From DAIPHL01 sp036771375 (GTDB taxonomy: Bacteria; Synergistota; Synergistia; Synergistales; Synergistaceae): DNA of 5,742 bases. Below, one piece after another: positions 1-5,144 of the stretch. Where the stretch lies: contig DAIPHL010000136.1 in NCBI GenBank assembly GCA_036771375.1, forward strand, positions 1-5,742. Direction: 5' to 3'. The notes beneath the pieces are model-generated. The model made no database searches. It saw only the letters and a program-made list of their open reading frames with translations, and had not been told where the DNA came from. Each line of letters starts with the position of its first letter. The first letter of the stretch is position 1. Position numbers and translations under genes: made by a program.

Positions 1-1208
1 GGTCGGCGGATATGAGAGTCCCTGTTCATTACGTCCAGGTTGTCTTTTACTTGGTAAGCGACACTCTCGAGCGTGGCGCGAACCAGATTTTCCTTTGTCG
101 TGCCTCCCGTTATGCCGACGATCGTTCCCCTGGCGTACTGATCCCAGTGTGGAGCCGCCAGTCCGACGAAGGCCGGGACAAAGTAGACTCCACCGTTGTC
201 GCCGGCGGCTATGGCCATGGACTCTGTTTCGGCGGAGCTGGAGATGACGTGTAATTTATCCCGTAACCACTGAACCGCCGCTCCGGTTATATAAACCCCG
301 CCGTCAAGGGCAAAAGTCATTTTTTTGTCAAAGCCCCAGGCTACCGTGGTGAGGAGCCCGTTCTGAGAGTAGACCGGTTTGTCTCCTGTATTCATTAACA
401 TAAAACAACCGGTTCCATACGTCGTTTTGACGTCACCCGAATTGTAGCAGGCTTGTCCGAAGAGGGCGGCCTGTTGATCCACGACCGACCCGGATATGGG
501 ACATTCGACGCCGAAAAAGTCCAGCGGATCGGTGTGCCCGTATACCATCGCGCTGTCGCAGATTTCGGGCAAAATACACTTTGGTATGTCCATGACAGCC
601 AGAATCTCGTCGTCCCATTGTCCGGTGTGGATATTGAGCAACATGGTACGGGAGGCCGTGGAATAATCCGTGACATGCACCTTGCCGTGGGTCAATTTCC
701 ATATCATCCACGTGTCGAGGGTTCCAGCGAGGAGTTCTCCGGCCTTGGCTCTTGCCATGGCACCCTCCACGTTGTCGAGGATCCACTTTATTTTTGTCGC
801 CGAGAAGTAGGCATCGATCGTCAACCCGGTCTTCTCACGGATCGCGTCTCCGGCCCGCTCCGAAATCTTGTCGGCAAAGCGAGCGGTGCGCCTGTCTTGC
901 CATACGATCGCATGATAGATCGGTTGTCCGCTGTTTTTGTCCCAGACCAGACAGGTCTCTCCTTGATTGTCCAGCCCAATGCAGGCCAGTTCGTGTGGGT
1001 CCGCGTCGGCTTGTTTGAGGGTGTCGTCCACGGTCCATAGGATGGACTCCCATATTTCCATGGGATCATGTTCAACCCAGCCCGGATTGGGATAGTATTG
1101 CGTATGTTCTTTGTAGCTGCGGGCAATCTGATTCCACTTCTCATCGAAAATCAAAACGGTCGTTCCCGTCGTCCCTTGATCGAGACCTACATAGAGCCTC
1201 CGTGCCAT
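1..1208 (-). CDS. Glycerol-kinase-like FGGY carbohydrate kinase (3' end beyond window)
   Basis: This frame is open from ATG 1208 to the left edge and gives 402 residues. Glycerol kinases are about 500 residues, so the C-terminal quarter is missing. The protein is expected to be cytosolic and to transfer ATP phosphate to a polyol. Landmarks of the GlpK family are the phosphate-1 loop DQGTT (10-14), PGWVEHDPMEIW (42-53), AIVWQDRRT (100-108), VDTW-like LDTW (164-167), DQQAALFG (244-251), YGTGCFMLMNTG (264-275) and VPAFVGLAAPHW (344-355). Catalytic Asp244 and the GTGCF Phe are kept. The glycerol-contacting Arg of the NQRET motif is Gly83 here, and the HPr-phosphorylated His of Bacillota GlpK is Asp230. 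The E. coli FBP-binding GGKGGTRI loop is absent. A GGGGGAG Shine-Dalgarno lies 5 bases before the ATG. It follows the eutH-like gene by 45 bases, probably in one transcript. Kinase family is certain. Glycerol as substrate is uncertain, so no symbol is given. Confidence 0.93.
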   Translation of the reverse strand, partial: MARRLYVGLDQGTTGTTVLIFDEKWNQIARSYKEHTQYYPNPGWVEHDPMEIWESILWTVDDTLKQADADPHELACIGLDNQGETCLVWDKNSGQPIYHAIVWQDRRTARFADKISERAGDAIREKTGLTIDAYFSATKIKWILDNVEGAMARAKAGELLAGTLDTWMIWKLTHGKVHVTDYSTASRTMLLNIHTGQWDDEILAVMDIPKCILPEICDSAMVYGHTDPLDFFGVECPISGSVVDQQAALFGQACYNSGDVKTTYGTGCFMLMNTGDKPVYSQNGLLTTVAWGFDKKMTFALDGGVYITGAAVQWLRDKLHVISSSAETESMAIAAGDNGGVYFVPAFVGLAAPHWDQYARGTIVGITGGTTKENLVRATLESVAYQVKDNLDVMNRDSHIRR

Positions 1209-1253
1209 TTCATCTCCCCCTTTGTTTTTATTCGTGTCGTTTCATTTTTCCGA

Positions 1254-2381
1254 TTAAGTATTCGCCAATGTCTCTTTTCTCGAGAGTTCTTCACTCTGAC
1301 GATCCTCCGCCTCGGTGTTTTTGGTCAATAGCATCGCCAGGGCGATCGCCAGCACGCCTGCGACGATCTTTGAGATGACGACGGCGGTAATCGCATCGGG
1401 GTAAACTCCCGCCGTAAAGCCGAGATGATCTCCAAGCGCCGCCGTCGCTGGAACAAGCCAGGCGGTGTTGATGATCTTGCCACGGGCGTTCATGTCTTTC
1501 ATCATTTTGTAGACGGGAATGGAATTTGCGAGGGTGAAAACGATCCCGGCCGTAGAGGTGGCGTCCATACCGAGCCGACTCCCCACGGAGTTCAAAGGTT
1601 TGTCCAACACTTTCGTGAGAATGGAGAGCACGGGGAAGGTGCCGAGGAGAACCACACCGATGCTGCCAATGATCGCCAGCGCCTCCGAGATGGGGGACAT
1701 TCCGGGGATAATCACGACCCCGGTCATCGCTTCAAAAGCCGCTGCGGCCAGTCCCACCGTTATGACCCAGACGATGAAATTCCCGAACCAGATGCATCCT
1801 TTGATCATTTGATCGGGAATGAATTTCAGGCCGAGCGCCAGGAGAACGGATATCGCGATAACCGGGACGGAGTTGATGAGGACCATTCCCATATCGTACC
1901 CTGCAATGGCTCCACCGATGAGCGAGCCGATCGGGACGGTAATCAGCCCGATCAATAGGCCCTTTGCGAAGTATGGTTGGTCTTTCCTTTCGATCAGACT
2001 GAGGCCGACCGGTATCGAAAAGACAACGGTACAGCCGAGCATCGATGCGACGATCAGCCCGGAAAACAAACCTGCCTGCCGATTGATGGCGAGGCTCATG
2101 GCAAGAGGGTAACCGCCCGTGTCGTTGGGTAGGATCGAGCCAAAGATGGCCGGGTCGGCTCCGATACCGGTGAGAGCGGGGATGATGATCGGTCCGAGGT
2201 GTTTGGAGATGACAGGAGAAAGACACACAATTCCAACCATTCCCAACGCCAAAGGCCCCATCGCGTTAAAGCCCTCTTCGAACTTTTCGCCAAGCCCGAA
2301 CTTGTTGCCGAAAAGTCTGTCGAGCCCACCGACGATAGCGCCTACTGCCATAATCCACATGATGATGGTGTTAAACGACAT
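1254..2381 (-). CDS. EutH-family membrane transporter (ethanolamine permease-like)
   Basis: This is a polytopic inner-membrane protein of 375 residues, resembling EutH (about 408 residues in E. coli), which brings ethanolamine into the cell. Family landmarks are FEEGF.AMG (34-42), NDTGGYPLA (86-94, against DMGGF in EutH), the FSIPVGL and LGLKFIP segments, LANSIPVYKMMKDMNARGKIIN (about 284-305) and ALGDHLGF (315-322). Roughly ten hydrophobic segments end at about 353, followed by a charged 22-residue tail. An ATG at 2387 is also in frame, but the GAGGAGG Shine-Dalgarno (2390-2396) is only 2 bases from it and 8 bases from the ATG at 2381, so 2381 is chosen. The next gene downstream is an FGGY kinase, and no other eut gene is present. 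The imported compound is therefore inferred to be a small polyol or amino-alcohol and not necessarily ethanolamine. Confidence 0.9.
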   Translation of the reverse strand: MSFNTIIMWIMAVGAIVGGLDRLFGNKFGLGEKFEEGFNAMGPLALGMVGIVCLSPVISKHLGPIIIPALTGIGADPAIFGSILPNDTGGYPLAMSLAINRQAGLFSGLIVASMLGCTVVFSIPVGLSLIERKDQPYFAKGLLIGLITVPIGSLIGGAIAGYDMGMVLINSVPVIAISVLLALGLKFIPDQMIKGCIWFGNFIVWVITVGLAAAAFEAMTGVVIIPGMSPISEALAIIGSIGVVLLGTFPVLSILTKVLDKPLNSVGSRLGMDATSTAGIVFTLANSIPVYKMMKDMNARGKIINTAWLVPATAALGDHLGFTAGVYPDAITAVVISKIVAGVLAIALAMLLTKNTEAEDRQSEELSRKETLANT

Positions 2382-2389
2382 TTGCATTA

Positions 2390-2396
2390 CCTCCTC
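2390..2396 (-). promoter_or_regulatory. Shine-Dalgarno site of the eutH-like gene
   Basis: The minus strand reads GAGGAGG, 8 bases before the ATG at 2381 and only 2 bases before the ATG at 2387. This spacing favours the second ATG and shortens the protein to 375 residues. Confidence 0.75.
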
Positions 2397-2399
2397 TTT

Positions 2400-2416
2400 T
2401 TGTTTGTGTTTTTTGA
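2400..2416 (-). promoter_or_regulatory. Inverted copy of the candidate operator in the eutH-like leader
   Basis: The minus strand reads TCAAAAAACACAAACAA. This matches the plus-strand stretch 2631-2647 (TCGAAAAACACAAAAAG) at 14 of 17 bases. It lies between the predicted promoter and the ribosome site of the eutH-like gene. The same box in front of both divergent genes suggests shared control by the DeoR-family protein. Confidence 0.45.
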
Positions 2417-2471
2417 CCCGCCAAGGCGAGAATCGGCGTCGAGTTGATAAGAAATGCGAATATTTTGTGGA

Positions 2472-2500
2472 TTTATAGCTGGTTTTATTGTGTTTATCGA
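2472..2500 (-). promoter_or_regulatory. Predicted sigma-70-type promoter for the eutH-like/kinase operon
   Basis: On the minus strand a -35-like TCGATA (2500-2495, 4 of 6 matches) is separated by 17 bases from a -10-like TATAAA (2477-2472, 5 of 6). Transcription would begin near 2465, giving a leader of about 84 bases that contains one decamer copy (2416-2407) just ahead of the ribosome site. It was found by eye only, and other promoters are possible in this A+T-rich stretch. Confidence 0.4.
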
Positions 2501-2620
2501 TATGGTATCAGGAATCCCATAGAAGTCAAGGGGGCATCTCCACCGTGTTCATACGATCCTTGGCCCTGTTCTTCGATGCCTAGCTCGTTCAAACTCAACC
2601 GGTTTCTTTGATTTTGTCCT

Positions 2621-2640
2621 TTGAAAAACATCGAAAAACA
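2621..2640 (+). repeat. Tandem decamer pair, candidate DeoR-family operator
   Basis: Two adjacent decamers read TTGAAAAACA and TCGAAAAACA, differing at one base. A tandem pair with one helical turn per repeat is a common operator design for DeoR-family repressors. It lies about 55 bases upstream of the extended -10 of the deoR-family gene. The link to the encoded regulator is inferred from position and repetition. Confidence 0.5.
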
Positions 2641-2679
2641 CAAAAAGTGGAAAGAACGCACAAAAGGTACGGCTTCCCC

Positions 2680-2688
2680 GTTTTTCGA
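2680..2688 (-). promoter_or_regulatory. Inverted copy of the candidate operator decamer, overlapping the deoR promoter
   Basis: The minus strand reads TCGAAAAAC, identical over nine bases to 2631-2639 on the plus strand. It sits directly before the extended -10 element, where a bound repressor would block RNA polymerase. The two copies are about 49 bases apart centre to centre. Confidence 0.5.
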
Positions 2689-2691
2689 GTA

Positions 2692-2700
2692 TGCTATGAT
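2692..2700 (+). promoter_or_regulatory. Extended -10 promoter element of the deoR-family gene
   Basis: The sequence TGC followed by TATGAT fits an extended -10 element (TGn plus TATAAT, 5 of 6). No good -35 lies at the usual distance, which is typical of extended -10 promoters. Transcription would start near 2707, leaving a leader of about 86 bases before the ATG at 2793. An in-frame ATG at 2709 would sit almost at the transcript start and has no ribosome site. Confidence 0.5.
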
Positions 2701-2712
2701 AAGGAAGTTTGA

Positions 2713-2743
2713 AACGGGGGATATCCTGCCGGATTTCCCCGTT
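2713..2743 (+). promoter_or_regulatory. Long hairpin in the deoR-family leader
   Basis: Arms AACGGGG (2713-2719) and CCCCGTT (2737-2743) pair perfectly. The inner arms ATCC and GGAT close a TGCC loop, with one bulge and one mismatch between the two stem parts. There is no following U run, so it is not an intrinsic terminator. It could affect translation or transcript stability. Confidence 0.45.
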
Positions 2744-2792
2744 CCGGGTCCGGGGAGAAAGAACAAATGGACTCGAACGAAGGAGAACGTCG

Positions 2793-3563
2793 ATGTTAGA
2801 AATTCGCCGGAGTAAAATCATAGATAAAATCACGGACGAAAGAATGGTCAAGGTCACCGATTTGATGAAGGACTTTCGTGTTTCAATGGAAACCATTCGA
2901 AGGGACCTTCACGACCTCGAAGAGCGTGGATATCTGAAGAGAGTTTACGGTGGAGCCGTCGTTCATGGACTGTATGGGGAAGAGCCGAGTTATGAACGTC
3001 GCGAGATCATTAATTTCGATGAAAAGCGTGCGATCGGTGTAAAAGCGGCCGAGCTGGTCAACGACGGCGATACCGTGATCATCGACGTCGGAACGACCTG
3101 TCTTGAAGTAGCGAAGGGACTCCTGCGGAAAAAGAATCTGACCGTGATCACAAATGCCATGCCTATTGCCCTGGAGATGATGTCGCACGGAAATTGCCGG
3201 GTGATCGTGTTGGGAGGAGAGCTCAGAAGCGGAGAGCTGGCGACCTCGGGTTCGATGGCGGCTGAACAGCTGCAGTTCTTTTACGCGAATAAACTGATGC
3301 TTGGCGTTGGCGGTATTTCCCCCGAGCACGGAGTGACGGATTATCATCTGGAGGAAAGCAAGACGCGGAGAATCATGATCGATCGTGCCGATGAAGTCAT
3401 TGCCGTTGCCGACTACAGCAAGTTCGGTGTAACGGCGATGAACTGTTGTTGTCCGATCGGCCGGCTCTCGACACTCGTGACGGATTGGTCTACTCCTGCG
3501 CAAGCTCTGGTGCCGCACAGGGCTGCCGGCATCGAAGTGATATCGGCGCCACGAATCAAATAG
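2793..3563 (+). CDS. DeoR/GlpR-family transcriptional regulator
   Basis: The protein has 256 residues, the normal length of this family, and is a cytosolic DNA-binding repressor whose effector is usually a phosphorylated sugar or polyol. The N-terminal winged helix-turn-helix spans about 3-57, with recognition helix and wing VSMETIRRDLHDLEERGYLKR (30-50) and VYGGAV (51-56). The DeoR C-terminal sensor domain follows, with DVGTT (98-102), TNA (120-122), LGGELR (140-145), GVGGI (171-175), SKTRRIMI (189-196) and the VADYSKFG phosphate-site motif (205-212) with Lys210. An AAGGAG ribosome site (2780-2785) is 7 bases before the ATG at 2793; the upstream in-frame ATG at 2709 has none. It is divergent from the transporter-kinase pair and 30 bases ahead of the parA-like gene. 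Control of the divergent operon is inferred from position and shared decamers. Confidence 0.94.
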   Translation: MLEIRRSKIIDKITDERMVKVTDLMKDFRVSMETIRRDLHDLEERGYLKRVYGGAVVHGLYGEEPSYERREIINFDEKRAIGVKAAELVNDGDTVIIDVGTTCLEVAKGLLRKKNLTVITNAMPIALEMMSHGNCRVIVLGGELRSGELATSGSMAAEQLQFFYANKLMLGVGGISPEHGVTDYHLEESKTRRIMIDRADEVIAVADYSKFGVTAMNCCCPIGRLSTLVTDWSTPAQALVPHRAAGIEVISAPRIK

Positions 3564-3593
3564 CCACCGATCGGCCCGAACAAGGAACATCAT

Positions 3594-4208
3594 ATGGAAG
3601 GCGTCGGCAAGACGACGTTGGCCGTGATCATCGGTGAAATTGCATTGGGAAAGGGCATCGATGTCGTCGCAGTGGATCTAGATCCGCAGCGGAATTTTAC
3701 CGACGCGCTGTCGTTTGTCCAGGACCGATATGACGGGCTTCGTTTCGCCAGAGGAATTGCTGAAGCGGACGAAATCTCCCGTCAGGGAGACGTGATCATT
3801 CTCGACTGTCCGCCAGCCTTGGGTGATGCGACGGCAGCGGCGATTGACTATGCGGATATCACTTTGGTGCCGGTCCTTCCCGATTTGTTTTCATTATCGA
3901 ATCTCGGCCTTGTGTACGAGTTCGCGCAGCGGCAGGAAAAGGCACCGGAACAGACGGCCATCGTCAAGGTAGGCTTCGATCGCCGCGCGCTCACCGAAAT
4001 GGCACAATTAACGCTCAAGGAGCGTCAGTATTGCGTGGCGGGCGACATCCCGGTGAATCGATTGATCCCCTACAATCTGGCGAACGCGCGGGTTTGGAAT
4101 GCCGGTATGCCGTACCCTTCGAGAGGGGCGTACAACGATCTTTTCAAAAAAGTTCTCCTGGCATATGAAAGGATGCTCGAAGGCAAATTCGAAAACGCAT
4201 GGGCATAG
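3594..4208 (+). CDS. ParA/MinD-type ATPase beginning at its Walker A motif
   Basis: The product has 204 residues and resembles the deviant-Walker P-loop ATPases that move plasmids, chromosomes or protein cargo. Visible motifs are Walker A GVGKTT (3-8, Lys6), Walker A' VAVDLDPQRN (25-34, Asp30 at the Soj Asp44 position) and Walker B VIILDCPP (67-74). Later segments fit the ParA fold (LVPVLPD 91-97, VNRLIPYN 154-161). The usual first strand and start of the loop (hydrophobic strand plus KGG) are missing: the signature Lys falls at Met1 and the first Gly at Glu2. The frame upstream reaches the deoR stop after ten residues without a hydrophobic strand, so extension does not restore it. An AAGGAA site (3582-3587) is 6 bases before ATG 3594 and supports that start. 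It is either a real N-terminally shortened variant or a decayed gene. It is followed 19 bases later by a small basic protein, a common ParA-partner layout. Confidence 0.82.
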   Translation: MEGVGKTTLAVIIGEIALGKGIDVVAVDLDPQRNFTDALSFVQDRYDGLRFARGIAEADEISRQGDVIILDCPPALGDATAAAIDYADITLVPVLPDLFSLSNLGLVYEFAQRQEKAPEQTAIVKVGFDRRALTEMAQLTLKERQYCVAGDIPVNRLIPYNLANARVWNAGMPYPSRGAYNDLFKKVLLAYERMLEGKFENAWA

Positions 4209-4227
4209 AAAGAAAGGGTGAAACCAC

Positions 4228-4569
4228 ATGCCGAACCTGAAGAGAAACATGAAGGGAAGTCCGAAAACCAGAGCACAGGGGTTAGGGAATTTCGCCAAAG
4301 TGATGGAAAGGCGGGAAAGGGAAAGGGCGGAAGAAACCACTATGACGTTGTCTACGCCGCCGATTGTGGCGAAAAGCGAGCCCGTGGAGGAGATTCCGGT
4401 TTTTTTTACCGACGATGGAGAAAAATTATACGCGAATGTCTTTGCGAAAATCGGACCGAGGATCCGAAAGAATTATATGGCGGGCGAGTTGCCGCGCGTG
4501 CATAAGGCGCTGTTCGACGCGCTTAAAGAAGAAGAAAATCGCTTCGTGTTATCCTTGCGGAAAACGTAA
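4228..4569 (+). CDS. Small basic protein downstream of the parA-like gene, function unknown
   Basis: The product has 113 residues and I do not recognise its family. The N-terminal ~35 residues are strongly basic and look unstructured or helical (several Lys/Arg, then MERRERERAEE at 26-36). A Pro/Thr-rich linker follows, and the rest is predicted mostly helical (DDGEKLYANVF, then PRVHKALFDALKEEENRFVLSLRKT). A GAAAGGGTG stretch 7 bases before the ATG can serve as ribosome site. It lies 19 bases after the ParA-like ATPase, in the place where small DNA-binding partners of ParA usually sit, so a centromere-binding or cargo-adaptor role is a reasonable guess. The last residues (FVLSLRK) resemble the first helix of an XRE domain whose remainder lies just downstream in another frame, so the two may once have been one gene. 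Confidence 0.6.
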   Translation: MPNLKRNMKGSPKTRAQGLGNFAKVMERRERERAEETTMTLSTPPIVAKSEPVEEIPVFFTDDGEKLYANVFAKIGPRIRKNYMAGELPRVHKALFDALKEEENRFVLSLRKT

Positions 4570-4570
4570 G

Positions 4571-4945
4571 ATGTTTTCGCTATCAAAAGGCATGACGCAA
4601 GAGGCTTTTGCCTACCTTTGTGGCATCGATCAGCCATACCTAAGCCAAATAGAATGCGCCAAAAGAAACGTTACTTTGGATGTGGTGGAAGTTCTCGCTT
4701 CTCAGTTGGGTGTAAGTGTTGCGCAATTTTTTGGCGCTGTCGTCACAGACGATCAGCCCGTTAATCACAGTCGCCGAGAGCATCGTGGTAAACCGGAACC
4801 AGTTAATATGGCAAGAATTAATAAACCGATAGAACGTGTCTTTTCCGGCATGGCAAGAAGCGGTTTTCAGCAACATGAAAAGCGTTCTCCCGGGAAACGC
4901 CAGCGTGAACAGTCTCTGAAAGACCACAACAACGGGTATTCCTGA
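4571..4945 (+). pseudogene. Truncated XRE-family helix-turn-helix gene fused to antisense IS sequence
   Basis: The frame from ATG 4571 gives 124 residues. Residues 7-54 are a clear Cro/C1-type DNA-binding domain: GMTQEAFAYLCGIDQPYLSQIECAKRN (7-33) contains helices 2-3 and LDVVEVLASQLGVSVAQFF (36-54) the last two helices. The first helix is missing, and no ribosome site is evident. The ATG lies one base after the stop of the previous gene, so coupled translation is possible. Past about residue 55 (near 4736) similarity stops, because that stretch is the antisense strand of a transposase remnant; the basic, low-complexity tail is therefore an accidental reading. Most likely it is the remnant of a regulator gene broken by an insertion sequence and later deletion. 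Confidence 0.6.
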
Positions 4946-5063
4946 TTGCTTATACGCGCCGTTGACGCGCAAGAGTGAAACGATATTGAACGTTCTAAAA
5001 AACGCGCCGATCATGGGGGGTGAGTTCATTCTCAAAACATTCGGTCTGTGTTACTCTTACCAT
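4736..5063 (-). pseudogene. IS4-type transposase, frameshifted and 3'-truncated
   Basis: Minus-strand residues from about 5014 downward (MIGAFFRTFNI, then GAYKQSGIPVVVVFQRLFTL, then GKDTFYRFINSCHINWFRFTTMLSATVINGLIV) match the N-terminal region of IS4-family transposases that carry KDTVYRF(L/M)N...INW.RFTTLL. Similarity ends near 4736, before the first catalytic Asp, so the DDE core is absent. The likely original start is ATG 5063, with an AAGGAGG site (5072-5078) 8 bases upstream. That frame runs 22 codons to a stop, and dropping one C from the C6 run (plus-strand G run 5015-5020) would join it to the transposase frame. The gene is therefore dead twice: by a one-base frameshift and by loss of its catalytic part. 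Confidence 0.75.
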
Positions 5064-5144
5064 GGCATGGGCCTCCTTGGTGGTTGGGTTCGACGATTCA
5101 ATTTTACCAAGGATGTGTCCATGCCGATTCTTTTCTGCCGGTTG
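4946..5144. other. Stretch between the XRE/IS chimeric frame and the MFS stop
   Basis: This stretch holds the 5' part of the broken transposase and its leader. From 5079 to 5144 I see no gene, RNA or clear terminator. The convergent orientation of the plus-strand frame and the MFS gene leaves no visible bidirectional terminator here. Confidence 0.5.

Larger units (their letters stand above)
2382..2792. other. Divergent intergenic regulatory region
   Basis: About 410 bases separate the leftward eutH-like gene from the rightward deoR-family gene. I see no convincing gene here. The open frames on both strands lack a ribosome site and family resemblance. The region holds a predicted promoter for each direction, four or five copies of a TYRAAAAACA-like decamer, and a hairpin in the rightward leader. 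This is the arrangement expected where one DeoR-family repressor controls itself and a divergent catabolic operon. Confidence 0.75.

Noticed and set aside
395..1144. Several open frames on both strands across the kinase region (for example 453-1040 plus, 433-786 minus, 821-1144 minus)
   Set aside because: They are shadows of the kinase frame, which is open on the minus strand from 1208 to the edge and carries unmistakable FGGY motifs; none of the others has a ribosome site or family likeness.
1425..1958. A 177-residue plus-strand open frame rich in His, Asp and Arg
   Set aside because: It lies opposite the EutH-like gene, and its composition is what the complement of a hydrophobic G+C-rich gene produces.
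2709..2792. N-terminal extension of the deoR-family protein from ATG 2709
   Set aside because: This ATG lies at the predicted transcript start without a ribosome site, the 28 extra residues cover the hairpin leader, and ATG 2793 has AAGGAG at ideal spacing and gives the normal family length.
2883..3593. A 236-residue minus-strand open frame opposite the deoR-family gene
   Set aside because: The plus-strand frame has all DeoR motifs and a good start; the antisense frame is His/Arg-rich without a recognisable domain.
4736..4744. The DDS triplet of the transposase fragment as the first catalytic Asp of an IS4 transposase
   Set aside because: Alignment with the INxxIVPLDSEDR segment of the family places this before the catalytic VLIVDDS motif, and the following residues are antisense XRE sequence.
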